NCBI RefSeq assembly: GCF_020184175.1
Contig: NC_065531.1
Location: 19,365,213-19,429,212, forward strand
Reading direction: 5' to 3'
Length of the DNA stretch: 64,000 nt
From: Aphis gossypii
Taxonomy: Eukaryota; Arthropoda; Insecta; Hemiptera; Aphididae
Both the position numbers and the translations under genes were made by a program. Below the pieces are notes generated by a model. It had not been told where the DNA came from. It was given only the letters and a program-made list of their open reading frames with translations, and ran no database searches. Below, one piece after another: positions 40,365 through 54,200 of the stretch (position 1 is the first letter of the stretch; each line of letters starts with the position of its first letter).

Positions 40365-40804
40365 AAAATAAATATATATGTATTATTACCTTATTACTGA
40401 ATATAATCCGGAAAAATAGTAAATCTACGCATATTGCAGTATACATATAATTTTTATTTTCAAAAAAGCATGTTTTATAAAAAGTTAAAAATGAACATAA
40501 TATCATAATGAAGGTTTTTGATTTTATGATGATTGAAAATAAGGTCCGTGGTAAAAAGTAATAATGTATAATGTCGGATTGCATAAACCAGTACTCAACA
40601 TGTAACTAATCAATGTATATAGTTAGCTGATAGTTCATAAATTAAATATATTTGATTTGGTGACCATTACATTTTAGTTAACCTTAATAATTTAATTAAT
40701 CAGTTTTGTTTTGTTAATTGATATAACATGAGTTGATATAACTTTCAATGTTTTTGACATGATGAATGATGATTGATTGTAAATTATATATTATTTTAGA
40801 TTCA

Positions 40805-41690
40805 AAGCGAAGCAATGAATGTATTGATTTTATGATGATGTGTGGTTTTTCTTCTGTCTGTCATCATCGCCTTTTGGGACAGAAAAATGTTTCGATTTTC
40901 AATTTTGAGGATAGTTTCTAGTAACAAGATGGATCTTACTGATACTTTGGGGAGAATGGGAATTTTTATGGTAAACGAATTTTGGACAAAATAAACTTCT
41001 TTATTTTCTATTAACTTATTCAAAAACAAATAACAATAAATGCTTGAAAGTTTCACTAAGAGCTTATGTACATATTATACAAAGAATAATTTTGACTCTT
41101 TTTGAGCTATTTATAGACAATTTAATATTTGATTTTAAAAAATGTCCGAGTGATTAAAAATGCTTGAAAATGTAATACAAAGTTTTTAATATGTGATTAT
41201 GTTTCTTCATTATTAATGAGTAATTTTTGATTTTTTAGTTTATTTTTCTATTTATAATTTAATATAATATTCCACTTAAGTTTTACTTATATCTGTACTA
41301 AATTATTAAAAAAAATACAACGCACATTTTTTTTTTAATTATGTTGTTTAGAAACATTTCTATAAAATCTTTAATTTTAATGTTAACGTTTTGAGGACTA
41401 CGCGGTTTGAAAATGTAATACTAATAATATTCTTCATAAGGTTATCATACTGGAAATAAAAATCTAAAATGTACCTAATTACCTAATATATATACCTACG
41501 TATGTATAATATATACAGTTATTTTTCAGAAATTTGAGAAAGCTCAAAATTTAAATAAAATTATATATAAGTATTTTAACGATGAATAACGATGTTAATT
41601 ATTTTGTTATGAATCAAAAACATTATTCCTGGGGACTAGAAACTTTTACGTGTGTTATATTATTATGAATTTTACTATATACTATACAAT
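40805..41690 (+). repeat. interspersed repeat, modules A to C
   Basis: The start (40805..41060) matches 30945..31240 and the end (41540..41690) matches 35540..35680, both in the same orientation. This copy therefore links the two modules. The minus-strand frame 40802..41056 lies inside the repeat and is not regarded as a gene. Confidence 0.6.
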
Positions 41691-42876
41691 ACTGAAATTA
41701 TTAATTATCCTATAACAATCAAAAAGGTAAAATACCTACATATTTAATATTTTACTTAAGTAATATAATATATTATGTAATTTGGGTGATTATTTTAGAG
41801 GAACCAAATTTTTACAAACCCTACTGAATAATTGCCATTTTCTCGCATACATCATTATAGTGTGTATCTTAAATAACATCCTGATAAAAATGATTTTTTT
41901 ATTATAATTAAAGGAAGGATTCTCGTATGGTTACAACTTTTGAACCTTTTAATGCATGTAGGTACTAAATTTTATAGAAACGAGTAATAAATCTGAAACA
42001 AGTAAAGTAAATTAATTTAAACAAAGTTTTATTTTGTTCATAATTGAAAATTTCAGGGTTTTTGAATTAATATGAATATTTTAAATTAGATTTTGTTAAA
42101 ATATATGTCTTTGTATTGTTACAGTTTACAAGTATCATTATTTGTTGTTTGTGTTACTTTATCATTGTCTTTAGATCTAACTTAATATAATATTAACTAC
42201 AATGTAATTATTAAGATAACAATATTAATATAAATTGCTAGAGTACAATATTGTCAACTTATGGCCTAGACGACGAGGCTTATTTTGTTTATATATAAAA
42301 AAAAAAAAATAAATAAAATAAATAGATAAAGAAGATGTGACAATTTTCTAACTTTCATATATATACGAAATAGACGGATGGTTACTTATAATAAGTATAG
42401 TCTACAATGAATAGGTGGATATAAGAAAAACAATCTTCTAAAGTTTTTTTCACAGAAAAAACTTAGAAATAGGTATACATGATACCTAATAAATTGTTGT
42501 AGATTAAATTATATTACATATATACCTATTACAAACAAAATTATTATCGGTATAAAAATAAAATAAATATCTAATTATAATAGCGATGAAAATATGAACT
42601 GAAGTACCCATGCTAAAAATCTTGTTCTCTAGCCCTTAAGTTTATAATGCATCAATTATTTAGTTTTGCACGTTTTTCAGGTATAAGCTGCACAAAAATC
42701 CGGTCTTCAAATGTAAAACTCATATATTATGTTGTACCTATATTATATTTTAAGTTTATACGTTTCATTATTTTATTTATTTAAGGTTATTGTATGCTAG
42801 CGAGTGGTGAGCGTTTCCATGAACATGTACTTATACCGTTTTCTTTTTCTCATTTTTATTAATGAATAAAGTAAAA
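41691..42876. other. AT-rich DNA, no gene seen
   Basis: AT-rich filler with a poly-A run near 42298. Nothing recognisable. Confidence 0.55.
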
Positions 42877-42878
42877 TA

Positions 42879-43323
42879 CTCAGGGGGATTGAAAGCGGTG
42901 ATTTTCTGTTTTTGTCTAACACACGCGCAACAATGCATTATAGATGTTTTCTATTTCCGACGTATCGATTGATACGAAGAATCGATAACAATCCTGAAAA
43001 CAGATTTGAATTTGTCGCCAAGTCTACTTGAGAAGTGTTTTCCTACATCTTCGATATTGTTCCTTAAAATTCTAAAAAGGTTATATTAGGAGAAAAAGAG
43101 TAATAAAAAATTGACATATTTTAATTTTTGAAGAAGTTAAAATCAAAAATATTGGAAAGTCGATCTTAAAAAGACTTGACGACAAATTCAAATCTGTTTT
43201 CGGAATTCTTATAATTTTATTATATTTATCGGTACGATGAAAATATGACACGTCTATAATCCTATAATATGTTGCGCGCGTGTTAGACAAAAACAGAAAA
43301 TTACCACTTTCAATTCCCTTGAG
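42879..43323. mobile_element. foldback MITE with long terminal inverted repeats, TA target duplication
   Basis: The left end ctcagggggattgaaag and the reverse complement of the right end (ctcaagggaattgaaagt) match. Complementarity then continues through ttttctgtttttgtctaac and (a/g)cgcgcaaca, and again through gaaaacagatttgaattt and gtc.ccaagtct-like sequence, so each arm is about 170-180 bp. TA flanks both ends (42877..42878 and 43324..43325). The element is 445 bp and non-coding; a minus-strand frame inside is incidental. Length, TA duplication and structure suggest a Tc1/mariner-type MITE. The arms have diverged, so it is not recent. Confidence 0.87.
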
Positions 43324-44210
43324 TAATTAATTATGTCTATAAAGTAGTAGTCCCAGGATTCAAATCGAACAATAAGATATCCATTTGTTTGGTATCAACA
43401 TCTTGAAGTGTAAATCGAAAATCGTTTGAATCCGTTTACATAATTCATTATTAGAATATTACTATAATATTTATAATTTATATAAATAATCGATCGGAGG
43501 TAGTCCGCAGGAATACAAGTATAAAATTGCAGAGCGGAAGGTAAAAGCTAAAGCGTCGCGGGCTTAGGGTTTTGCTTCACACGTCTTCTCTAACGGTATA
43601 TGCTTATTGCTTATATTATAGACGAAGTAAGTAATAACACAAAGTGACGTCTTAGCAGTAGAGCGTACGAGTATAATAGCGTCGACGATGATTTAATATA
43701 ATATTATAATTACTGCAGTGTTTTTAATAGAATCGATTAAAAAATTGGAATTAAATTAACGCAAGACATCCGAAATATCGTTTAAAGGGGATGGTGGGGG
43801 GGGGGGTGACACGGCCCCTTGCCCAGTGCGGTGGGTGCCCTTGATCGTGACGACGGTCGGCGCCCCACTTCCTCGGGCGTCATGTCGGTTCGCGTTTGCC
43901 GAACGTCCGATGACGATACGTGGTGACCGGTCGGACGACCTACCCGCGACCGGACGACGGACAAGCGGTCGCGGCGGTGGCTCGCGTAACGCAATGGCGG
44001 GGGTGGAAGGGGCGAGGGCGGGGAGCGGGTCGGCGCGGGCAAGGTCTTTTGGCGGCAAGGGCACGGGCGGGCGGGCCGGCCGATCGGCAGCCACCGACCG
44101 CGGACCCGCTGCACACCGGTCGCGCGCGCTAATCGTTAAACTCGCATGCACCCGCGTGATCGTCCGTCGTTGCAATCGTCGTCATAAACATTAGCGAGCA
44201 ACCGGCTTTA

Positions 44211-44242
44211 CAACAACAACAACAACAACAACAACGACGACG
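44211..44242 (+). repeat. (CAA)n followed by (CGA)n microsatellite in the leader
   Basis: Eight CAA units run into gacgacga. Located upstream of the start codon of the plus-strand gene, in its presumed leader or promoter. Confidence 0.9.
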
Positions 44243-44436
44243 AAAAACAGGAGAAGAGAACGCGCAGTGCAATAATAATAATAAATATCATCGTCGCATT
44301 ACTATGTTATAAATTGATATTATATTATAACCGTCGGACGGTCGCGAGTTAACTGGCCGGGGCACGCGGACATTCGTGTAACGCACACGTGTTAACCCTG
44401 ACCGCGCTCAACAGAACGACACCGTCGACGCTCTGT

Positions 44437-44468
44437 AGCAGCAGCAGCAGCAGCAGCAGCGGCAGCAG
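44437..44468 (+). repeat. (AGC)n / CAG microsatellite in the leader
   Basis: Eight perfect AGC units, then GGC and AGCAG. It lies about 190 bases upstream of the ATG and is probably untranslated. Repeat number is likely variable between individuals. Confidence 0.92.
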
Positions 44469-44656
44469 TCGTCATCAGTTGCTCGACGATAACGACTCGC
44501 GCGATTCAGAGAGGAGTCTATTACAACGTTAATAATAATAATTTTATAACATTATTGTTATTATCGATAGAAATTTCGAATTTTTTTTTTTTTTTTCTAT
44601 AATATAAATTATTTCGTTTTCGGTCGCGACGCGAGAAAAATTAACGAATCGCCGCG

Positions 44657-45239
44657 ATGCAATTTTTGACCGGTACATCGCAGACGAGTGCCGGCGGCGG
44701 CGGTATGTTCGGCGGCGCCGATGGCGCGGAGCTGTACGCGGCCACGGCGTCGGCGCCTGACCATTACTTCTGCCAGCGAATGTTGTACGCGATGCAGTTC
44801 GATTCGGTGGCCGCGGCCGGCGCCGGTATGTGTTCGCCGCTGTTACCGTCGTCGTTGTCGTCGCCGCCGTCACCGCCGTCGTCGTCGTCGCCGTTATCGT
44901 CGTCATCGTCGTCATCGCCGTCGTCGTTATCGTCGTCGTCTTCGTCGCCGTCGTCGTCATCGTCGTCGTCGCCGTTATCGTTGTCGTCGCCGTTATCGTT
45001 GGCGTTAACGCCGTCGATCGGCGGTCGTTGCTTCACGACAACCGCCGCCGCCGGGGACGTGAAAATGATGGACGCGTGCCCGGCGTCACCGGTTAACGAT
45101 CACCATCTTCATCATCATTTACACCATCACCATCTTCAGCTGCAGCAACAGCACGCGGTCGAGAACAGGAAACGTCCGTTACAGGATACGTTGGACGGAG
45201 CAAATGTTAAAAGAACGCACAACAGCTCGTCCGTCGCGG
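44657..45239 (+). CDS. first coding exon of a low-complexity, probably nuclear regulatory protein
   Basis: The ATG at 44657 (gccgcgatgc context) opens 194 codons plus one base, ending at donor GG|GTAAGA (GT at 45240..45241), a phase-1 junction. In order the peptide shows: a Gly/Ala-rich N-terminus with YFCQRMLYAMQFDSVAAAGA (residues about 37-56); a long Ser/Pro tract (about 60-118) encoded by TCG/TCA-type triplets; a His run (149-159) and Gln run (161-165); and a basic, bipartite-NLS-like segment NRKRPLQDTLDGANVKRTHN (170-189). Such tracts are typical of developmental transcription factors or RNA-binding regulators, but no DNA- or RNA-binding domain is in this exon and I cannot name the gene. 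Later exons must lie beyond the window or be missed. Poly-Asp frames on the opposite strand are shadows of the Ser repeat. Confidence 0.8.
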
Positions 45240-48200
45240 GTAAGACACGTCTAATTAAATACGTAACTCGTCCGAATAAATTACGCGTGTATACAAATTA
45301 TAAGGTCATTAAATCGTGCAAAAAATTATATTTACTTCGGACATAACATAATATTTTATATCATCATTTTTTTTTTTTTTTTTTTTTTTTTTATTCCAAC
45401 TATATAGGCACAAGCAGTACAGTTTTAGTAGTATTGAAAAAAACCTGCATAGGCACCTATTTATATTTTACGCTTCGTGTCTTCGAAAATTATTTCTACG
45501 AAAAAACCTTAGAGACATATTTATAGTAATGACAAAAATAATATAATATAATCATAATATCTATATAAATATTGATCAAATCCCAATTAATTATGAGCTA
45601 TTGCAAGTTAATTTATGTTTCGTTATCGTCATTTAAATTTAATGATCAGACGTTATTGTTATTACTTCGTAAGTTTATTTACTGCAACTAGACGATACTT
45701 TCAAAGTCAAAGGAGACTAGTCTATAACTACCTATATAGCTGGTATTCAATATAATTTAATAAATTGATCAAAATATGAATATGGATTACCAACGAAAAA
45801 ACCTTGCAATCCGTGTTTCAAGCATGGCAATTTATATCCAGTTTAATTAAATATTTAATTATATCGATTATTATTAGTGAAAAGGTTAATGTTTTTCAAA
45901 AAATCTACATACATGAAGAATTTCGGAACTTGAATTTGAATTAACATTTTACTATAATATGTATTAACTATTGGTGAATAAAAACTGGTTATAATTTGTA
46001 GGAGTCCTAATCTTTATTATTTTTGGTTTTAAAATATTAATGTAAACAAAAAAATTTAAATTGTTTATAATATAAAGTACTTAAAATTACCAGTTTTAAT
46101 TTAACAGAATATTGTATGATATTTTTTCGTATTGATGAGAAGATTAACTTTGTGTAATATAACATATATAAACATATTATGTAATAAATAAAATATAGTA
46201 AAATATATTTTTTTAAATTTTAAGCGGCTAAATTAATTAGTACTGAATTATATGTATATAAAATTAGATAATATTTATTTTTACTTTGGATACGTTTTAA
46301 TGTTTTATTATTTAATATTATATTTTATAAATTATGGTTAATTATTTTTGAGACTTTTATGAGCCATTATTATTTTAAGCTACAGTTTATCTGTTACAAT
46401 ACACCGATTAAGTACCTACTCTTTAGCTAAAATCCCTTCATAAAATTCATAAGCCACATAATATGTAATATATTTCGCTGATAGGCCCATAGGGGATTAT
46501 TTATACTTAAATATAAATATGATATAATATATTATTAGAATATTAATGAATATGTCTTGTTATATGGTATATAATTCACGACAAATAATTATAAGTACAT
46601 ATTTATACAACTCAAATCATAAAAAGTTGTTTTGATAATTATTTAATAATATACATAATATACTGATATTGGCTGTGATGGTTTTTTTCAATATTTGTTG
46701 CTGTAATATACAGTTAATATACTTATCTAAAAAGTAAATACATTATGAATAATTATGTTGATATTTATTTATTTATTTTTTTATAATAGGCTACACTAAT
46801 ATTGTTAATTTTTACTTTTTAAACAGCGTGACATAAATTTGTTTTAAGAATTTATCGGTATAATTAATGTTTATATAACTAGGTTATACATAGTAAAAAT
46901 ACATTTAAGTAATATTTGTTGTAAACGAAAATAAATTGTATCACATATCGTTGCCATTAAATAATTGTCAGCTATACAGTTCATCTATTCTAATAATTAT
47001 GAATGATACAATTCATTTAATTTATTAATTATTACGAATTTCTAATTTACACAATTTTAAAATATACAACACTAAGATAATTAAATAAATTGAAATCATA
47101 AACTATACAGCCATTTTTATAAATCGAAATACTCTAAAAAGTTCCACTTTTGGATAAGAAGTTAAAAAAACTCGTTAGTAAAAACTTTAAAAAATAATTT
47201 TTTTTCAAAAATATTTAAACTTTTAGATAGAATTATTTTTTATTGAATAAACCTGTATCCAATTTTTCTAAATTTTAAATGTTTAAGGTTTAATGGACTT
47301 AAATAAAAGCACCTAGATTTCAGTAACTAATTTTCCCGGCAATAATAAAAATTATATTGACCAAATTTATATGCTAGGTTATTATTTTTCATCTATGTGC
47401 ATATTGCATAACCTCTAACCACGACAACATAATATTCAATGCATTTTTTTTTTAGTATTCGTTATTTTGCTAATTTAATTCTTATTATTATATTTTGATC
47501 TATATATAACACTAATGTTGATCTTAAACTGTTTACTTATTTCTTTGATCTATTTATTTTTTGTCATTTTATAACAGTGCATTTATCTACTTCGCAGTAA
47601 TCGTAAAATCTTAAGAATTGTTATATCGTAACGTTTATGAGTAATAAAAACCATTTCGTGCATAATACCATTTACTGAAATAAACTATACTTATATAATT
47701 GCGGTTATATGTCTTAGTTAAATTTATTATTGATTTTTCCTAATTGTTTTGTTATTATTAATTGGTCCTAAAAATATATATTTCTAACACAAATAATTTT
47801 TTTTGTGTTATTAATTAATATACCTAATGTAAATGGCAAATACATGTTTCGAATCTGGAAGTGTGTATGAGAATGTTTAATACGAACTAGCAAGTGTATT
47901 TAAGAGGTACTTTACAATTATTTGAGAAGGACAGATGTGCTTTTGTTTTATTGAAGTGTTCATTTTATTAAAATTTAACTTCTGTAATTTTGTTTTTATG
48001 AATTATTTGAATAACAGTTTTTATTTTTAGACTAATTATATAAAAATTAATTACATCAATTTAAAAATACTTATTTATTATTATTTTTATTATTTATTAA
48101 TAATTTCATTTTTGATAGCCACGATTTAATAATAATTATACTGGATTAAATACACATTCACTCGTACTCTTGTTTGTATTTACTTTGTAATGTAACTACG

Positions 48201-51200
48201 TACCTATATATTCATTTAAGAATATACATTTGCAATGGTTAAAGGTCACTATGTTGCTGTGCAGGAAACACATTTACTGATATCCAAATAGGTATAGGTA
48301 CCTACTATATTTAATAATATTTCAAATCGTTGTAATTAAATTTACATTATTCAATTCCATAGGTTATAATGTTATATTTCACATATTGTTTCTAAACATC
48401 TAGAGGGAAATTAAATTAAATTTATAATTATTATACACATATATTAACTGATAATGTTATAGATGATTTATAAGAAATTAGAGTTATCTGCATAAATCTA
48501 TTACAAATCCTGATAAATTATAGTACCTAATACAAAATAAGTAATAACGTTATAAAAGACAAAGATTGATAACACTACTAATTTTAGCGAGGATGCTGTA
48601 TATTCATAGCTCTTATAAAATATTAATGTTTTATTCAATTTATTTTATAAATTATCTGAATCAAAAATGTTTAGAAAGATTAATTTTTAGGAGAATCTGT
48701 CAGTATTCCGATCGTACTGATAGGTTTAGAACAACCATAAATAACAAATGCTAATAATAATAGTTTATTTATTAAAGTTTTTTTTTTACTTTTTTGTTAC
48801 CCCGTGACCTTTTAATAGTTATATAATATTCCGGGATATTTAAGTAATATTTGTTATCAGCATTGTAGGTTTATAAATTTAGTGATTTTAAACAAAACTA
48901 TGTGTTTTATAAAAACTAAGCTACATGGTATGAAAACAATAATTATTGCCTTAAATTATTATAAATTGAGTTATATTTTATTAGAATTTTCAAAGTTCTT
49001 TAGTAGAGTAATTTTTCTTCATTTACATCACAATATCATATACCTACTTCTTATTGTTTTAATACACTATGTATATAATATATATACTATTATGTATTAA
49101 AAAAAATATATATATATATATTAAGAATTCTCTTTTGACTTGTATTGGGAAACTTAAACTTATAAATATTATTATTTTGATTTTGATTTTTTATATCATT
49201 TTAATTATTTGTAGGTCCATAATAATACATATTAGCATATCGCATTGAATTACATAAATAATTATTTTATTTATTTATTGTATGACAATATAAATAACAA
49301 AATCAATACTTAGTTTGTAATGCAAATATTTCGATTCAATTTATTTTTTAGTTTTGTTCAAGACATAAAAAGAAAAATATTGCAAAACACGCTGCAGTTA
49401 CTATATTAGGAATATGTGAACTATATACGAAACGCGTAAAATTTGTTTATGACCATTAAATTTTATAAGAACCCCGACATTCAAACATTTCCACCAGAAA
49501 TATGTATTTTAAGAAAATCTATAAAATTAAAAATGCCTTATAAGTATAAACTTTTCAAAAATGATGAGATTAAGTAGGTTATATTTCAGAATTATAAATG
49601 CATGATGTTTCTTAGTGTTTTAAGTGCTACACTTTGAAATTGTGCATACAATGGTTTTATAATTTGACCCTGGAGTTCTATTATATTATGTGTTTAGAAT
49701 TCCAGTTATACCCTGTAAATGAAGCATTATTATAGAGGATTTTCGTTTAAAACTGTATTATAAATTTAGTCATTTATGAAGGTTTTTTTTTTAGCATACA
49801 AAAAAAATTAAATACTTAGTTCTATATTATATTTTTTTCTCTAAAAATGAGATGAAAAAATGTTAAATAATTTTCTAGGTAGATTATTTTGTAATTATTA
49901 TTTAATTACAACTAAATTAGTTGATGATTTACTCTATGATCCTTTTTAAATTTTAAAAATGTATTTAACCAAAAAATTAAAATAAGATGCAATAATAAAT
50001 TAAATATTGTATTATAGTTTGCAACTAAATATTTCACTGTATAAATTGCAAATTTAATTTAGATAATAATTATATCTACCTATATGAAATATATCTGATA
50101 CTATATATATATATAAAAAATTGATTCTTTTTTTTTAGATTTAATACAGTAACATCATGAATGTATTTTATACTTTCTGTTATATTGTTGAATAATATCA
50201 GTTAATACTTAATAGTCATCGTGTTTTCCAAACAACGTGTTAGGTTTATTTTAAAATGTATTACTAATAATGCTACATTTAAATTACTTTATATTTTTAT
50301 TTGTATGAATAAATAATAATTAATTTTTTACGCTTACCTAACTTATAGATTATTTTATAATCTTTTCATGCATTTATGAGAATTTATGATATTTTTATTA
50401 AAATTCCTAATGAGTTTTATATTTTTATACTAAATTTAATGCTCGTGTGAATTTAACGTATTATATGATATTAATTAATTAATTTTACCCATTTATGTAT
50501 ACCTACCAATTAAAAGTTACAAACTACATACAATAATTTAACTAAAAAAGAACGATTTTTTAAACAAATGTAGATAATCACAAAAATCCTATCTAGAATC
50601 ATTCATTTTGTAATTGATTTTATCACAAGGTGATCTAGTGTTGCAAATTTCTTCATTTGTTTTTTTATGTATATTATTTATCACATTTATATGGTTGACA
50701 TAAAATATGTCAGAAATGTGTGATCTCATCTAATTAGATGTATAAACAACTATACTAAAAATATATACAGCATAATATTTTTATAACTGCCATTGTATAC
50801 TTTTATCTTAATGTTTAATTAAAAATATAAGTATATAGTATCTATACTTTAGCTTCAATGCAGTTTTATATAAAAATAAATATCAAAATTTGTATATAAA
50901 TTGGAGATCTATTAAACGAATTACAAAGTGTACTCACTCAGTAATTTGTAAAGTATAAGTATACATAAGTGTTATATTACTATCTTCGTAGTATGTTTAT
51001 ATTTGATCCGGGAAAACTCCTTATAGAAATAAATATATGATTACGTAGTATTATAGTAACTTTTTAATATACATTTTAGTGGAGAGTGAATTTTCAATTT
51101 ACTTATAAAGTCAAAGTATAAATTGTATGTAAACACAGTTTAATATGTATTTTTATAATATCAAGAATATAAATATAAAATATACTTATTTAAGACGTTA

Positions 51201-54200
51201 AATATTTGGACTAGAATTGAATATACCTATTGATGAAATTTAACTTAACCAACCTGTCGGCTATCCCAAAGATTTTTTTTATGACATGAGAGATAAATAA
51301 CTTTATTGTTTTAGTATATTGTAAAAGATGATATTAAAGTAAACAAAAAAAGAGGCATATATGAAATTAAGGTTAAAGTATTGTATTATATTTTAGTTTG
51401 TTATTATATTAGTATACATGATGAGTGTTTTTCGTGGATGTTTTTGTCTATAATGTAAATATATATTGCACACACACACACATAATATATAATATATATA
51501 TTATATATTGTATACTATTTGTATATCGTGAGTGTTTTTACAAGTTTTTGTACTGCAGTTTTTACTTTAATAATAATGCACGTCTTAATAAATCTAATAA
51601 CATATTATAATTATTATTAAATGAATAATAAAAGTAAACAATAAATAATAATAATCAGTGTGTTTAAATTTAGGTAGATGAAAATAAAAAACATTTTTTT
51701 TTTCAAATATAAGAACAGTTGAAGTCATCTTAAAATATTTGTAGTTACATGATTTTATCAGTAAAAATAATTACAAATACTATTATATAATCATCTTTTT
51801 TCATGGAAATTTTGTTTTATAATTCAATAGTTTTTTGTATGGAAAAATAACAATTTTTTTTAAGCTCATACTTATACAATACTTATATTTAGTTGTTAGC
51901 TGCATTAAATTATCCATTATAATAAAAAAAAGTAGTTAAAAAAATCAAATTTTATTGCTTGTCTAAAATATTTAAAAATGTTGTCATAGAATACTACTTT
52001 TTTACCTTTTGAATTGGAATACTTATTTTACCTTTAAAATCTTATCATTAGTAATTTGCCCACGTATTGCCTAATGTTCCAAGACAATTGCGCTTTGTGA
52101 CAGGTTAACTGAATAGGTAATTAAATATGAATTTTTCGCTCCGTTTGCTTCTTTACAATGTATTATATTATATATAATATTATATCATTCATGTGGGTTT
52201 AATAAACTATTCAAAATGACTAGACAAATGTCACTTTTTGTGTAAATTGTATTATTTCAATTAAAAGTTTATTTTTGTCATACACTACCTACTACAAGTG
52301 CGTAGATGGCTTAAAATAAGGCGATGTACTTTCATAAGCAGATTGAAAAAAAGACAGTATAGGTAGGTAGGTATGTAGAAAACGATGCTTGGTTACGAGT
52401 TTGTCGTTCTTCGTTTATTTTTAAGCCTATAAATATTAACATAATATATGACAAACGTTCGAACAGCTTGGCAAATAACAATACTATGACAAGGAGAGTG
52501 AGAAAGAGGGAGAGGTGGCGAGCGTGATGAGATACAGCGGCAGTTAAATTATGAGTAAAAATATTCAAAACTTTTTTCATAGAGTAATTTGCATATTGTT
52601 TGTCCAAGAGCATGCATACTAATCTAAAAAGTTTACATGGCTGTAAATGAAGCGTGGCATCATAGTTATTATGATATGTAATTTTCTACTGAAGTGGAAG
52701 TTTTTTCAGGTATTTTAAATTTTTTTCAAATTGTAACCATGTCTATTAATTGCATTATCAATATATTTTTATGAACATTTTGAATTTGATTCACCTACGT
52801 TATTTATATACATTTCTGATGTCGAGTTTTAGTATCTAATGTATTTTAAAAATGATATCATACGTAGCTAGACTGTGAATTTTATAGATGATATGATGAT
52901 GATGGACTAGTAGTGCGAACTGTTAAAATTTAATCTGATTTCGTTATTATAAACTGTACAAAATGTTTGATTTATTTAATTTAAATTGATTAATTTTAAG
53001 TAGACATACAAGGGAAATTTTGATATTATAAAATACTCTTTCAAAACTAAAATGTATTATAAGAGTAAAAAAAAATATTTTATCTTAGTTTCCATAATTA
53101 TATAATTTTTCTTAATTACCATATAATACGTGCTCTTAAAATCTATTTCTATGTGTGATAATATGGATTATGGTTATAAATAGTGAATATAATTGATTTT
53201 AGTTTTTTTTTTAATGAAAAAATATTATTTAATTACCAACTTAAAACCAATATCTTTACATTTAATTAATAAAATAATTATTTATATTGTTATTAAAGCC
53301 ATCAGTTTTTCTAGCCATTAATGGATAATAATTGGCTAGTTATATACAATACGTTTTTACACTTGAATAATTTCTTACATAATTATTAATTGCTGGTTTA
53401 TCAGTCCACCATTCTCGATGTAAGTAAAAAATCTATTAATTCTATATTTACTTAAAATTTCTTTTTATACACGTTTAAATTTTGTATTACAACGAAATTA
53501 ATTGTTTTCAAAATAATGCTTTCATAATAACAAAATAGGTAGTAAAATTGATTAAAATCCAACTGCGACTTAAAATTCATGAACGTAAGAATATTATTGT
53601 AACTGTTACTATACCTATGATTCGTATAGTTAATTTTAACCATTGAAAACTTTTACAATGATATGACACAATTTTAATCCTTCGTCGAAATGTTTTAAAT
53701 AAATGGTGTTTTGTACATTTTCAAAGTATATGGACGTAAATTTTGTTTCAAATGCTATAGAAGTTTAGACGTTTACAACCATAAAACTAAACTAAGTTTT
53801 ACTTCTAAAAGCATAAACACTGTTTTTTAACAACTTTCAAGTTTATAGCAAACTAACTGAGTATGAGCGAATAAAAAAGTGAAAAAGGTTTCGTGATAAT
53901 TTATACCAAGTGATTGTTATTGAAGTTATTCATCTTCTATTGGTTTTGTACTTCAATATTCAGGTCTTTATTAAGGGTTTCCATTATTGTTTTGTATTTT
54001 TTAAGAAAATTATAGGTAAGTAGATTGTATCAACACCAATAAAGTATAGTTTGTTTCCTTGGTGTATGTTATACACTGTACCTATATAGTATATAGTGTG
54101 TAGGTACTTTATTTGAAGTGTGCTATAGTTAAAATATTTACCAGAAAAATAACGGTGGTTGATGAAGGTGCATGGTATGATATACAATTAAAAATACAAT

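Larger units (their letters stand above)
36041..40790. other. AT-rich DNA with scattered unique GC-richer patches, no gene seen
   Basis: No coding gene. Patches around 36100..36620 and 39750..40290 are less AT-rich and non-repetitive by eye, without long frames. They are plausible regulatory DNA for the gene beginning at 44.6 kb. The hairpin at 38401..38464 and a palindrome at 40341..40364 are listed separately. Confidence 0.4.
43780..45250. promoter_or_regulatory. CpG island with promoter, leader and first coding exon of a plus-strand gene
   Basis: There is an abrupt rise in GC and CpG in an otherwise AT-rich window, spanning the upstream sequence and the coding exon at 44657. A TATAAA occurs at 44308..44313, and an initiator-like TCAGTT at about 44475 with a weak downstream-element match near +28. 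The true start site is not determined. Long frames on both strands at 43756..44194 are Arg/Pro/Gly-rich composition artefacts. Confidence 0.6.

Noticed and set aside
43081..43290. 69-codon minus-strand frame
   Set aside because: It lies entirely inside the foldback MITE and has no motif.
43756..44194. Long Arg/Pro/Gly-rich frames on both strands in the CpG island
   Set aside because: Open frames are expected at this GC content. Both strands are open at once, with no motif and no splice logic.
44764..45036. Minus-strand Asp-rich acidic protein
   Set aside because: It is the antisense reading of the TCG/TCA Ser repeat in the real exon and depends on the repeat alone.
51471..51530. Alternating CA and AT repeats as a possible structured element
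   Set aside because: Ordinary dinucleotide microsatellites; no further organisation.
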